Shown: positions 28,121-37,435, counted from the stretch's first letter. The stretch is DNA of 64,000 nucleotides from Alphaproteobacteria bacterium (GCA_018654745.1 JABILA010000043.1:1-64000), one strand, 5' to 3'. The notes: generated from the sequence alone by a model not told the origin. A program made the numbers and translations.

Positions 28121-29068
28121 ATGCCGGAAATTTCAGATGACCCCATTAGTGATATCCTGCGACTGATCAGGCTAAAGGGCTGCGTTTATTTTCAATCCGA
28201 TTTTTCGTCTCCCTGGGGCATGGAGATGGGCGCAGGTCCATTCGCCCAGTATCATGCCGTACTTCGCGGTCAGTGTTGGTTGACCCTGGAAGGAGAACGT
28301 CATTTGCTTGAGGCTGGAGATGTTGTGGTGTTGCCGCAAGGCGATGCGCACGTCCTGGTCGACAGCCCTGCAACTGCCACCAAACCAGGAATGGAAGTCT
28401 TGTCGGCCATACAATCTGGCCAGAAACCTTTCTCCGATGGCGAGACAAGCGCACGATTGCTCTGTGGTCATTTTGAATTCGACCGCACAATGAACCACCC
28501 CTTTGTCAGGGACCTGCCACGACTGATCCACGTTAAAAGCACAAGCAACGGCGAGCCGAACTGGCTGGAAGCGATTACCCCGATGCTGGCGGGCGGTACA
28601 GGCACCGAACAGCCAGGCACCAACACCATCGTTGAACGCCTGGCGGAAGTTTTGTTAATACAGGTTCTGCGATCCTATTTACTGGATCAATCCGGGGAGC
28701 ATGGTTTCCTCGCTGCTCTGGGTGACAGGCACATAAACGAGGCCCTCAAATACATACATGTCGGTGCAGACCGCGACATTACACTGGCTGACGTTGCCAG
28801 GGCCGTTGGCCTCTCCAGATCAGGTCTGGCAACACGTTTCAAGGAGCTGGTCGGTGATACCCCCATGAACTACCTGACAAGCTGGCGTATGCTCAAAGCC
28901 AGGGAGATGCTGCAATCAGCCAGTGTGCCGCTGGTAGAAGTAGCCGAGCGGGTCGGGTACACCTCGGAATCTGCATTTAGTCGCGCCTTCAAAAGAGAAC
29001 ATGGGCAAAGTCCGGGCGCATTTCGGCATTCGATAGAGCGGTCCGGAAATTCTCTCACCGTAAATTGA
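28121..29068 (+). CDS. AraC family transcriptional regulator with cupin_6 sensor
   Basis: 315 residues. The N-terminal cupin_6 effector domain runs over about 15-185 (YHAVLRGQCWLTLEGE, GDVVVLPQGDAHVL). The C-terminal two-HTH AraC domain covers about 205-305: ITLADVARAVGLSRSGLATRFKELVG, then VPLVEVAERVGYTSESAFSRAFKREHGQSPGAFR. It probably controls the divergent secreted cupin gene through the 21-bp spaced repeats. Confidence 0.92.
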   Translation: MPEISDDPISDILRLIRLKGCVYFQSDFSSPWGMEMGAGPFAQYHAVLRGQCWLTLEGERHLLEAGDVVVLPQGDAHVLVDSPATATKPGMEVLSAIQSGQKPFSDGETSARLLCGHFEFDRTMNHPFVRDLPRLIHVKSTSNGEPNWLEAITPMLAGGTGTEQPGTNTIVERLAEVLLIQVLRSYLLDQSGEHGFLAALGDRHINEALKYIHVGADRDITLADVARAVGLSRSGLATRFKELVGDTPMNYLTSWRMLKAREMLQSASVPLVEVAERVGYTSESAFSRAFKREHGQSPGAFRHSIERSGNSLTVN

Positions 29069-29114
29069 AGTTTGCTTGAGAGGCTGAATTTCGGTGCGAA
29101 CCACCCGAATCAAC

Positions 29115-29140
29115 AAAACCCCCAGCTTTAGGCTGAGGGT
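29115..29140 (-). terminator. Terminator downstream of tRNA-Val
   Basis: On the minus strand, CCCTCAGC and GCTGGGGG form an 8-bp stem with one G-T pair, followed by TTTTG. It lies just past the tRNA 3' end and could also stop the AraC transcript from the other side. Confidence 0.7.
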
Positions 29141-29145
29141 TTCGA

Positions 29146-29220
29146 TGGTGGGCACGGCTGGGATTGAACCAGCGACCCCTGCAATGTCAATGCAGTGCTC
29201 TCCCGCTGAGCTACGCGCCC
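29146..29220 (-). tRNA. tRNA-Val(GAC)
   Basis: A full cloverleaf on the minus strand. The acceptor GGGCGCG pairs with CGTGCCC (one G-T). The D arm GCTC..GAGC is present, the anticodon stem CTGCA/TGCAG has loop TTGACAT (anticodon GAC), the T arm is CTGG/CCAG around TTCAATC, and CCA is encoded. Confidence 0.95.
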
Positions 29221-29463
29221 TTGAAGCGCAGGTTTATAGCGAAATGGGCGTGTTTGGCAAGCCCCGTGCGCGTTGCAGGGCCAAATTGTTCGCTGGGGCT
29301 CAAAATGAGTGCCTGAAACGGCAGATAATGGTGCGACCAACACTTTTTATGCACTACCTGGATAATTGACGGATGCTCATTCGAGCCGGTTGTGCCTGGC
29401 AATCAGGCAATTCCATCAAACAGGGTTGCCGGGACCGGCCAGGCACCGTAATTATCAATAGTC

Positions 29464-30372
29464 ATGTCTAAATCTGATCTTCCTGCGGGCGACGTGCAAT
29501 CGCCCTTGTATCCTTCTCCGTTCGGTGTTCGCCAGCCCGTGCAGGATCTGTCACCTTGTATATTCACATCCCCACATAGTGGCGCTGACTATCCCGCGGC
29601 TTTTGTCAAAGCTTCCCGTCTTGATCCTGTCGCCCTGCGAGGATCTGAAGACGCCTTTATCGATGAGCTGTTTGCCGCCGCACCTGATCATGGTGCCCCG
29701 TTGCTGAGCGCCCGATACCCCAGAGCCTTTGTCGACATGAACCGTGAGGCCTGGGAGCTTGATCCTGGAATGTTCAATGGCGAATTGCCGCACTTTGTGA
29801 ATTCGTCTTCGCCGCGCGTCTCCGGCGGGCTTGGCACCATCGCGCGCGTTGTCAGCAACGGCGCTGAAATTTATTCAAAAAAGCTGCCCTTCAGTGAGGC
29901 CGAACGCCGCATACGTAGTATCTATATGCCCTATCACAACGCCCTGAAAGAATTGATTGGCGCAACCCAGGCTGCAACCGGATGCGCTGTCGTAATCGAC
30001 TGCCATTCCATGCCGTCTATCGGTGGCCCCATGGATCAGGATAAGGGACGACAACGGGCCGACATCATTCTGGGCGACCGCTTTGGCTCCAGTTGTGCAA
30101 ATGTGGTGACCGATACGGCAGAAGATGCTTTCAGGGAGCTTGGTTATACCGTAACCCGCAACCTGCCCTATGCCGGTGGATATACGACCCGAAATTATGG
30201 TCGCCCCATCGGGGGTATTCATACCCTGCAAATTGAGATGAACCGGGCGCTTTATATGAACGAGCAGGACATTTCCCGCGGGCCCGATTTCGAAGAAATC
30301 CAGGGTCACATGCAGATCATAATTGCACGGCTTTGTGAAATTGATCCGCAACCACTGGCACCCTTGAGGTAA
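29464..30372 (+). CDS. N-formylglutamate amidohydrolase family protein
   Basis: 302 residues. Family motifs: TSPHSGADYP near the start, DELFAAAPDHGAPLLSARYPRAFVDMNRE, VIDCHSMPS and GGYTTRNYGRPIGGIHTLQIEMNRALYMNE. This zinc enzyme class hydrolyses N-formyl-L-glutamate in histidine degradation, but stand-alone relatives act on other N-acyl amino acids, and no hut genes are nearby. It is followed 9 bp later by a PAT-type acetyltransferase, so the two are co-transcribed. The 243 bp before it, after tRNA-Val, hold nothing recognisable. Confidence 0.88.
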   Translation: MSKSDLPAGDVQSPLYPSPFGVRQPVQDLSPCIFTSPHSGADYPAAFVKASRLDPVALRGSEDAFIDELFAAAPDHGAPLLSARYPRAFVDMNREAWELDPGMFNGELPHFVNSSSPRVSGGLGTIARVVSNGAEIYSKKLPFSEAERRIRSIYMPYHNALKELIGATQAATGCAVVIDCHSMPSIGGPMDQDKGRQRADIILGDRFGSSCANVVTDTAEDAFRELGYTVTRNLPYAGGYTTRNYGRPIGGIHTLQIEMNRALYMNEQDISRGPDFEEIQGHMQIIIARLCEIDPQPLAPLR

Positions 30373-30381
30373 TAAAATCTG

Positions 30382-30918
30382 ATGCCTGAAGCCTTTCAAA
30401 TTCGTCCCGCGCTGAAAAAAGATTTGCCGCAGATCCTGGCTATCTATGGCCACCATGTCCTGCACGGGCTGGCGTCGTTTGAAGAGCAACCACCGGGCCT
30501 GGAAGAGTTCACCCAACGCTGGGAAGCCGTATGCAAAAGCAACTTGCCCTATGTCGTCGCCGTCACTGAAAAGGATGTCGTTCTGGGCTACGCCTATGCA
30601 GCCCCCTATCGGGCCCGGCCTGCCTATCGGCATACGGTTGAAGACAGCGTCTATGTTGCCCCTGATGCTGCCCGACAGGGTTTGGGCAAAAAGCTGTTGG
30701 TACGGGTGATTGAAGACTGCGAAAGTCTGGGCTGGGTTCGGCAGATGATCGGTATTATTGGCAACAGCGGCAATGACGGATCTATTGGATTGCACGCCCA
30801 TCTGGGTTTTGAAATGGTCGGCACACTGAAATCAGTTGGCTTCAAACACGGCGGCTGGGTCGACACTGTGATGATGCAGCGATCGATAAGCAACGGTGAT
30901 TCTTCTTTGCCGGATTGA
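30382..30918 (+). CDS. Phosphinothricin acetyltransferase-like GNAT
   Basis: 178 residues of the PAT/Bar/YncA subgroup. Features: IRPALKKDLPQILAIYGHHV at the start, YAYAAPYRARPAYRHTVEDSVYVAPDAARQGLGKKLL (acetyl-CoA site), and HAHLGFEMVGTLKSVGFKHGGWVDTVMMQ near the end. In most bacteria such proteins acetylate methionine sulfone or sulfoximine-like compounds. It is the second gene of a pair with the N-formylglutamate hydrolase. Confidence 0.9.
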   Translation: MPEAFQIRPALKKDLPQILAIYGHHVLHGLASFEEQPPGLEEFTQRWEAVCKSNLPYVVAVTEKDVVLGYAYAAPYRARPAYRHTVEDSVYVAPDAARQGLGKKLLVRVIEDCESLGWVRQMIGIIGNSGNDGSIGLHAHLGFEMVGTLKSVGFKHGGWVDTVMMQRSISNGDSSLPD

Positions 30919-31163
30919 ATAATTTACAGACGGTTCCAATCAGAACAGAAACAGTGGCCGCGCCGGCGTGAGCGAGGGGAGGTCGACACCGACGCAGCCT
31001 CCGTCTGGAACGATGCTCATAATGTGAACATCTGGGCCCGATGCAACGAGGGGGGAGGTCATGGGCCCTGCAAGAGATATGGTGTTGACCGGGTACTGAG
31101 TCCAAGTCCCGCTCACGTTAAGTTGACTGCGAGAACCCAAGAAATAGCCAGGGTTATGGCCCT

Positions 31164-32264
31164 TCAGGAGAGCCGGACAGGCTGGCGCTTGCGGCCCCAG
31201 TTTCCAGGCAAGCCATTGAAAACACCCGCACAAACGTGCCCACACTGCTTGCACGCACCAGCGTCTGACAGACCCCAGTCGGACAACTGATACCAGTCCC
31301 GACCGATCAGTTTATGCCCACAATTCGAACACCAGGTACTGCTGGCCTTTTCATCATGAACATTGCCTACAAATACATGATGAAGCCCTGCATCCAGGGC
31401 AATTTGCCGGGCCTTCAACAAGGTCTGGTGTGGAGTCGCCGGAATATCCCGCATGCGGTAATCAGGATGGAAGGCCGAAAAGTGCAAGGGCACCTCCGGA
31501 CCCAGATTTTCAGCAAACCATGCAGCCAGCCTTTTCAATTCATCTTCGCTGTCGTTTTGCCCCGGAATCAGCAACGTTGTTACCTCGAACCAGACATCCG
31601 TTTCGTGTCGCAGATAGACAAGTGTTTCCAGGACTGGCGATAAACTGCCGGTGCATAAATCGTGATAAAATTCTTCCGTGAAGCCTTTTAAATCGATGTT
31701 GGCAGCATCCATATGGGTGAAGAATTCAGCCCTGGGTTCGGGGCAAATATAGCCGGCCGTAACCGCCACCGTTTTGATGCCAAGATCATGGCATGCCTTC
31801 GCCGTATCGATGGCATATTCCAGAAATATAGTCGGATCATTGTAGGTAAAGGCAACCGACTTGCAGCCTGTCTTGTGTGCCGCGCGTGCCAGTTGCCCGG
31901 GCGTTGCAGCGTCCGCCAAAGTATCCAGTTCGCGTGATTTGGAGATATCCCAGTTCTGGCAAAATTTGCAACTAAGGTTGCAGCCCGCCGTTCCAAAGGA
32001 CAGGACAGGTGTGCCCGGCAGGAAATGGTTCAGCGGCTTCTTTTCGATAGGATCAATGCAAAATCCGCTGGAACGCCCCCACGTCGTCAACAGCATCTCT
32101 CCGCCCTTGTTGGCGCGGACAAAACACAGGCCACGCTGACCATCATGCAATTTGCAAAACCGCGGACAAACATCACACTGCAATCGACCATCTTCAAGTT
32201 GATGCCAATAGCGTGCCGGGGTGCCGGTAATGTCGGATCCGGTTGTTTCTGTTTCAGTCTTCAT
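31164..32264 (-). CDS. amrS: AmmeMemoRadiSam system radical SAM enzyme
   Basis: 366 residues of the PflA-like radical SAM family. The [4Fe-4S] cluster motif is C95-x3-C99-x2-C102 (GCNLSCKFCQNW). Before it are CDVCPRFCKLHDGQRGLC and the FLPGTPVLSFGTAG run. The C terminus has CSNCGHKLIGRDWY and CKQCGHVCAGVF, a zinc-ribbon-like end ahead of GLPGNWGRKRQ. This is the radical SAM member of the widely conserved but functionally obscure AmmeMemoRadiSam set. It is divergent from the fused Memo-AMMECR1 gene. Confidence 0.92.
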   Translation of the reverse strand: MKTETETTGSDITGTPARYWHQLEDGRLQCDVCPRFCKLHDGQRGLCFVRANKGGEMLLTTWGRSSGFCIDPIEKKPLNHFLPGTPVLSFGTAGCNLSCKFCQNWDISKSRELDTLADAATPGQLARAAHKTGCKSVAFTYNDPTIFLEYAIDTAKACHDLGIKTVAVTAGYICPEPRAEFFTHMDAANIDLKGFTEEFYHDLCTGSLSPVLETLVYLRHETDVWFEVTTLLIPGQNDSEDELKRLAAWFAENLGPEVPLHFSAFHPDYRMRDIPATPHQTLLKARQIALDAGLHHVFVGNVHDEKASSTWCSNCGHKLIGRDWYQLSDWGLSDAGACKQCGHVCAGVFNGLPGNWGRKRQPVRLS

Positions 32265-32371
32265 TCACTTCCCGAACGCAAAGCTTGCCGAGGTGTCAGG
32301 CGAAGTTCTATCATACATACTTCAGATAATACTGCTGATCACTTTCTCCCTGAAGGGCAGGAGAGCGTCGC

Positions 32372-33775
32372 ATGAACCGTTCAGAAATCACAAGCCACGA
32401 AGCCGTCCGCGCACCAGCTGTTGCCGGTCAGTTTTATCCAGGCGACGCTGCTGCATTGGGTAAAGCTGTTGATGATTTCCTTGCAAACGTTGCCGCCCCG
32501 GAGGATGGAACAACGTCCTGGCCCAAAGCTATTATCGCGCCGCATGCCGGTTACGTTTATTCAGGCCCTGTTGCTGCCACGGTATATGCCTGCCTGAAAG
32601 CCGCAAAAGATACGGTTAAGAGAGTTGTGTTGCTGGGGCCTGCCCACCGGGTTGCCTTTCGCGGGATTGCTGTGCCGTCTGTTGCAGCCTTTGACACACC
32701 GCTGGGGGCTGTGCTCCTGGACGCAGACGCAATTGAAAGCATCAAGGCATTCTCGACTGTGCTGGTATCCGACAAGGCACATGCGCAAGAGCACAGCCTG
32801 GAAGTTCATCTGCCGTTTCTGCAACGCATTCTGGGTGATTTCTCCCTCGTGCCATTGTGTGTCGGTGATGCTGATGCCGCTGATGTGGCGGAGGTTCTGG
32901 AGCACTTGTGGGGCGGGCCTGAAACCCTGATCGTGATTTCAACTGACCTCAGCCATTATCATGGCTACGACGAAGCCCGCTTGCTGGATCAAGCGACAGC
33001 GCAAGCCATAACTGAATGCCGTACCGATAATGTAACAACACATGGTGCCTGTGGTGGTCGGCCTGTTAACGGCTTGCTGAAGGTTGCCGGGAAACGAAAC
33101 CTGAAAATATCCTTGCTGGATATTCGAAATTCAGGTGACACCGCGGGCACGAAAGATCGGGTCGTTGGCTATGCTTCCTTTCGAATCGATGAGCCTGAAA
33201 AGATCGAAAAGCCTGCCGCGAAATATAATGACGCGCAACGACAACACATGATCTCGGTGGCAAGGAGCGCTATTGAGGCCGGGTTGAAAAACGGCAAACC
33301 ATCGACCCCCGAATCTGATCTGTATTCTGACTGGGCTCAACAGCAAGGTGCTGCATTTGTGACCCTTGAGATAAACGGAAAACTCAGGGGCTGTATCGGG
33401 TCGCTGACGGCACATCGCGCCTTGATCAATGACATTGCAGAAAATGCCTTTGCCGCCGCTTTTCGCGATCCCAGATTTCCAAAGTTGACGGAAGCAGAAT
33501 ATGGACATCTGGATATCAGCATATCCGTGTTGAGCGAGCCGGAACCGCTGCCTGTAACTGATGAAGCTGATTTGCTGGACAAGATGCGACCAGGGGTCGA
33601 CGGCTTGATCCTGCAATCCGGGAGCCGCCGCGGCACATTTCTGCCGCAGGTTTGGCAGCAACTGCCTCAGAAACGTGTTTTCCTCGCCCATCTTAAAACC
33701 AAAGCGGGTTTTGCTGCAGATTATTGGCCCGACGACGTCAAAATCTGGCGCTATACGACGGAAAGCTTCAGTTAA
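32372..33775 (+). CDS. Fused AmmeMemoRadiSam proteins B (Memo) and A (AMMECR1)
   Basis: 467 residues from the ATG at 32372 (GGAGAG upstream). Residues about 12-275 form the Memo (dioxygenase-like) domain: RAPAVAGQFYPGD, IIAPHAGYVYSGPVAA, LGPAHRVAF, AQEHSLEVHLPFL and STDLSHYH. Residues about 290-465 form the AMMECR1 domain: TLEINGKLRGCIGSL, AAAFRDPRFPKL, DISISVLSEPEP and the end GFAADYWPDDVKIWRYTTE. Memo supplies the histidines of a metal site. In many genomes these are separate genes. Its radical SAM partner is divergent, across a shared intergenic region of about 107 bp. Confidence 0.93.
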   Translation: MNRSEITSHEAVRAPAVAGQFYPGDAAALGKAVDDFLANVAAPEDGTTSWPKAIIAPHAGYVYSGPVAATVYACLKAAKDTVKRVVLLGPAHRVAFRGIAVPSVAAFDTPLGAVLLDADAIESIKAFSTVLVSDKAHAQEHSLEVHLPFLQRILGDFSLVPLCVGDADAADVAEVLEHLWGGPETLIVISTDLSHYHGYDEARLLDQATAQAITECRTDNVTTHGACGGRPVNGLLKVAGKRNLKISLLDIRNSGDTAGTKDRVVGYASFRIDEPEKIEKPAAKYNDAQRQHMISVARSAIEAGLKNGKPSTPESDLYSDWAQQQGAAFVTLEINGKLRGCIGSLTAHRALINDIAENAFAAAFRDPRFPKLTEAEYGHLDISISVLSEPEPLPVTDEADLLDKMRPGVDGLILQSGSRRGTFLPQVWQQLPQKRVFLAHLKTKAGFAADYWPDDVKIWRYTTESFS

Positions 33776-34079
33776 TCCAATTCACTGCCTTTACCTGAAC
33801 GCTCTGCAGCGCTAGAGAATGGCACGCGTTTTGTCTTGTTGATCCTGCCTGACCATTTCATATTTCACTTCTATAATAATTGAGATTCAGCCGGAGACTC
33901 CAAACACATCTTGGCAAATTCTTCATATTTGCATGAGAGAAGTGATGGAGAGCCTTGATTCAACAGGAAAAAATACTTGACAACGATTCAAGGGTTTTGC
34001 ATCTTGTTTTGCATTCCACTGCTTAAACCGCAGTTTCCGGTCACTTCACCGGAAAATTCAGTTATATCGGGAGTTAGAT
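33776..34079 (+). promoter_or_regulatory. 304-bp leader and promoter region of the M23 peptidase gene
   Basis: No gene is seen. TTGACA at 33977-33982 is followed 17 bp later by a weak -10 (CATCTT). GATTCAA and TTTGCAT each occur twice. A perfect 8-bp stem, TTTCCGGT/ACCGGAAA (34034-34041 and 34048-34055), lies in the predicted leader just before GGGAG and the TTG start. Confidence 0.4.
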
Positions 34080-35582
34080 TTGCAGTACGGCGATAACGAA
34101 CAACCACAATCAGGTGAGTATAAACCCCGCCTGGATGCGCCCAAATTAGCTGCATTTGCCGCGATCAGCCTCGCCGGTGTTGCGTTGGTTGTGGTTTCGG
34201 TCACTGGTGCACCCAGCGTTGGTGCCAGCATCATCAATAATCTGCCCCTGACAACTGTAACGCATTCCGGGATCGTTGAGCGCGCAGCAGTTGATGTTGC
34301 CGTATCAGCTAATTCCGAGCCTGCTCAAAGGGTGTCCGGTCAAAAAGCTTCCGTTCAGATGGCAGCACTGGAACCTGCACCAACGACAGTTTCGCCAACT
34401 ACACTTGCCTCTATCGAAACAAAGACAGCCAGCCTGCCTGCCTCTGCGCCTCAGCCAGACATCAAAAAAATTCGTGTGCGCAAGGGTGATACCTTGATGA
34501 AGGCCCTGGTTCGCGCTGGCGCACCGCGCCCTCAGGCGTATGAAGCCATTGCAGCCCTTGGCAAGAATTTTAACCCGCGACGTTTGAAAATCGGTCAGGA
34601 GTTGCAGGTCGCCTTTACACCCAAAGCGGAGCAGACAAAATCTGCTGCTGAACTGTTGTTTGTCCAGATCAACGCAGACGTTGACCGGGATGTAATTACG
34701 GAACGCGAAGAAAACGGATTTGTTTCTCGCGAAATCCTGCGTGAGCTGAAAAAGGTTCACATGCGCAGTGTCGGTACAATCAACGACAGCCTTTATTTGT
34801 CAGCCCGCCGCAGCGATATGCCCATTGGCATCTTGATGGAAATGATCCGGATTTTCAGTTGGGATGTGGATTTCCAACGCGATATCCAGCGCGGTGATTC
34901 GTTCGAGCTCTTTTATGAGCAATATACCGACGAAAGCGGCAAGGCCATCAAGAACGGTGATGTTTTGTTTGCCAGCATGATGCTGAGCGGAACAAAGGTT
35001 AGTCTCTACCGTCACAAACTGGCTGATGGTGCGATTGATTACTTTAACGAAAAAGGCCAGAGCGCTCGCAAGGCGTTGCTGAGAACACCCGTGAACGGGG
35101 CGAGGTTATCTTCGCGTTATGGCAAGCGTCGCCACCCGGTTCTCGGCTATACGAAAATGCACAAAGGTCTTGATTTTGCCGCCCCGCGTGGCACCCCGAT
35201 CATGGCTGGCGGAGATGGCGTCATTGAAATGTCGCAACGCAATGGCTCTTACGGGAACTATGTGCGCATCCGGCACAACAATAATTACAAGACAGCCTAT
35301 GCTCACCTGAAAAACTTTGGTCGCGGCATTCGCCGGGGCAAGCGTGTGCGTCAGGGTCAGATTATTGGCTATATCGGCACGACGGGCCGTTCCACTGGAC
35401 CACATCTGCACTATGAAATCCTCAAGGCTGGCCGTCAGATCAATCCTCTGCGCCTGAAGTTACCGACGGGTCAGAAGCTCAAGGGAAAGGCCCTGGCACG
35501 CTTCCAGGATATGCGATCCCAGACAGACCAGTCGATTGCAGCGACTCTGACGGCGTCGGAAGTAGCCAGCAACGCAAACTAA
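34080..35582 (+). CDS. Peptidoglycan endopeptidase, M23 family
   Basis: 500 residues. TTG at 34080 is taken as the start because GGGAG lies 7 bases upstream. It has a cytoplasmic N terminus, one signal-anchor helix at about 22-45 and an Ala/Thr-rich linker. A LysM-like/OapA-like region (about 135-190) begins IRVRKGDTLMKALVRAG. A linker domain follows, then the M23 peptidase (about 335-465) with zinc ligands in MHKGLDFAAP and TGPHLHYE. The architecture matches the MepM/NlpD-like cell-wall hydrolases that open cross-links during growth or division. Confidence 0.93.
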   Translation: MQYGDNEQPQSGEYKPRLDAPKLAAFAAISLAGVALVVVSVTGAPSVGASIINNLPLTTVTHSGIVERAAVDVAVSANSEPAQRVSGQKASVQMAALEPAPTTVSPTTLASIETKTASLPASAPQPDIKKIRVRKGDTLMKALVRAGAPRPQAYEAIAALGKNFNPRRLKIGQELQVAFTPKAEQTKSAAELLFVQINADVDRDVITEREENGFVSREILRELKKVHMRSVGTINDSLYLSARRSDMPIGILMEMIRIFSWDVDFQRDIQRGDSFELFYEQYTDESGKAIKNGDVLFASMMLSGTKVSLYRHKLADGAIDYFNEKGQSARKALLRTPVNGARLSSRYGKRRHPVLGYTKMHKGLDFAAPRGTPIMAGGDGVIEMSQRNGSYGNYVRIRHNNNYKTAYAHLKNFGRGIRRGKRVRQGQIIGYIGTTGRSTGPHLHYEILKAGRQINPLRLKLPTGQKLKGKALARFQDMRSQTDQSIAATLTASEVASNAN

Positions 35583-35712
35583 AAAACCTTCGAATATATT
35601 TCCAACAAGCCGTCTTCCCATATGACCCGGCTTTGATTACGCTTTGTCTCTGAGTTCACATCTTTGAACTCTCCCGCCGAATGACGTCCAATCCAACATT
35701 CCGGAGACAAAC

Positions 35713-36684
35713 ATGCAGACCCGCATTACAGAACTTCTTGGTATCAAGCATCCCGTCATACAGGGTGGCATGCATTATGTTGGTTTTGCCGAACTGGCGG
35801 CAGCAGTTTCCAATGCCGGTGGCCTGGGCATTATTACGGGTCTGACGCAGAAAACACCTGCAGACCTGGCCAACGAAATCGCCCGATGTCACGACATGAC
35901 CGACAAGCCCTTTGGCGTCAATCTGACATTCTTGCCAACATTTGCGGCCCCGCCTTATCCTGAATATATCGAAGCCATCATCAAGGGTGGCATCAAGATC
36001 GTAGAGACGGCCGGGCGCAGTCCGGAAGCCTATTTACCCGCCCTGAAAGACGCCGGGATCAAGGTCATTCACAAATGTACTTCTGTGCGCCATTCGCTGA
36101 AAGCTGAAAAAATCGGCTGTGATGCCGTCAGCGTGGACGGGTTTGAATGCGGTGGCCATCCCGGTGAAGACGACATCCCCAATATGATCCTTCTGCCCCG
36201 TGCCGCAGAAGAACTCACCATCCCGTTCGTTGCATCCGGCGGTATTGGTAACGCCCAGCAACTGGTTGCAGCCCTGGCGCTGGGTGCTGACGGAATCAAC
36301 ATGGGCACTCGCTTCATCGCCACCACCGAGGCCCCGGTTCATCAAAATGTCAAAGACAGCATTGTTGCTGCCAGTGAACTGGACACCACCTTGATCATGC
36401 GGGGATTGCGCAACACGGAACGGGTGATCAAGAATACAGCTGTTGAAAAGATTGTTGAGATCGAGCGTGAAAAAGGTGCAGACCTGGCGATCGATGACAT
36501 CATGGATTTGGTTGCCGGTGTCTACCCCAAAGTCATGACCGATGGCGACATGGAGTCAGGTGCCTGGAGTTGCGGCATGGTAGCCGGGCTTATTCACGAC
36601 GTCCCCAGCTGCCACGATCTGGTAAACAACATGGTGGCAGACGCCGAAGAAATCATCCGGGGTCGCCTGGCGTCAGTATTGTAA
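35713..36684 (+). CDS. Nitronate monooxygenase family protein
   Basis: 323 residues, a FMN-binding TIM barrel of the 2-nitropropane dioxygenase family. Motifs: IKHPVIQGGMHYVGFAELAAAVSNAGGLG, KPFGVNLTFLP, VDGFECGGHPGE, VASGGIGNAQQLVAALALGADGINMGTRF. It probably oxidises nitronates, though some relatives are enoyl reductases. It is convergent with the HxlR gene. Confidence 0.92.
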   Translation: MQTRITELLGIKHPVIQGGMHYVGFAELAAAVSNAGGLGIITGLTQKTPADLANEIARCHDMTDKPFGVNLTFLPTFAAPPYPEYIEAIIKGGIKIVETAGRSPEAYLPALKDAGIKVIHKCTSVRHSLKAEKIGCDAVSVDGFECGGHPGEDDIPNMILLPRAAEELTIPFVASGGIGNAQQLVAALALGADGINMGTRFIATTEAPVHQNVKDSIVAASELDTTLIMRGLRNTERVIKNTAVEKIVEIEREKGADLAIDDIMDLVAGVYPKVMTDGDMESGAWSCGMVAGLIHDVPSCHDLVNNMVADAEEIIRGRLASVL

Positions 36685-36698
36685 TCTGACGTGCCGAA

Positions 36699-37382
36699 TT
36701 AACCTGGCGCAAAAATACTGAGTGCAAACCAGTCGGGGAACGCCTTGATCTGTGCCCTTGATCCATCAAGGGCCAGGTCACCGGCGCTTACGGCACTGGT
36801 AATCGTGCGTCGACCAATCCAGACGTCAGCCGCCACGGACATCGGCATGGTAATGTTGAGATCAAGATCAAAGCCAGGGTCTTTCATGCACAAATCCGCT
36901 TCACCATTTTCAAACACAATCCACCAACGCCCATATTTGCTGGAAACGCCCGTCAGGTTAAATTGCACGGTTGTACGCGGTTGATCAGGCGTGCCGTCAG
37001 GATCGACCCGTCGGCTGATATCCCACATCAGTAGCCCCGGGTCGAGGTCGCGTCCTTCCAGTTCGGGTTTCAGATGTTGTTCCGCCCAATGCCCCAGACC
37101 TTCAATCAGCGGCCTGAGTTGTTGTCCCCCTTCGGTCAGGAAATATTCCGAACCCCGTCCCCCCTGGGCAGGTCGAATTTCGATAACTCCAGCAAATTCA
37201 AGATCTTTCAGTCGTTGCGACAGCAACGACGGCGACATCAACGGCACACCTTTTTTCAGATCGTTAAACCTGCTGCTGCCGCACAAAAGCTCTCGCAGGA
37301 TCAATAAATTCCAGCGTTCAGCAACGATCTCAGCGCCTTTTGCGACAGGGCAAAACTGTCCATAGCCTTTTTTTCTGGTCAT
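36699..37382 (-). CDS. HxlR family regulator with C-terminal SCP2-like domain
   Basis: 227 residues from the ATG at 37382, with AGGATTG upstream. The N-terminal winged helix (about 1-105) is of the HxlR type: CPVAKGAEIVAERWNLLILRELLCGSSRFNDL and SPSLLSQRLKDLEFAGVIE. The C-terminal half (about 125-225) resembles SCP2 sterol-transfer-like sensor domains (WWIVFENGEADLCMKDPG, AADVWIGRRTITSAVSAG). It is divergent from an acyl-CoA dehydrogenase with a palindrome between them. Confidence 0.88.
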   Translation of the reverse strand: MTRKKGYGQFCPVAKGAEIVAERWNLLILRELLCGSSRFNDLKKGVPLMSPSLLSQRLKDLEFAGVIEIRPAQGGRGSEYFLTEGGQQLRPLIEGLGHWAEQHLKPELEGRDLDPGLLMWDISRRVDPDGTPDQPRTTVQFNLTGVSSKYGRWWIVFENGEADLCMKDPGFDLDLNITMPMSVAADVWIGRRTITSAVSAGDLALDGSRAQIKAFPDWFALSIFAPG

Positions 37383-37418
37383 GCCGACAATCCTAATCAA
37401 AACACCGGGCCTGACGCT

Positions 37419-37435
37419 AGTACAAATTTTGTACT
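37419..37435. promoter_or_regulatory. 17-bp perfect palindrome, probable HxlR operator
   Basis: AGTACAAATTTTGTACT is fully symmetric about its central T. It lies between the divergent HxlR and acyl-CoA dehydrogenase genes. A shorter relative, TACAATTTGTA, lies at 40520-40530 inside the TRAP operon. Confidence 0.7.

Noticed and set aside
29094-29369. 91-codon rightward frame over tRNA-Val
   Set aside because: It is a translation of the antisense of the tRNA (the familiar GTAGIEPATPA-type artefact) with no ribosome site.
30940-31254. 104-codon leftward frame overlapping the end of the radical SAM gene
   Set aside because: It overlaps the conserved C terminus of the radical SAM protein in another frame; kept only as an unexplained stretch, not a gene.
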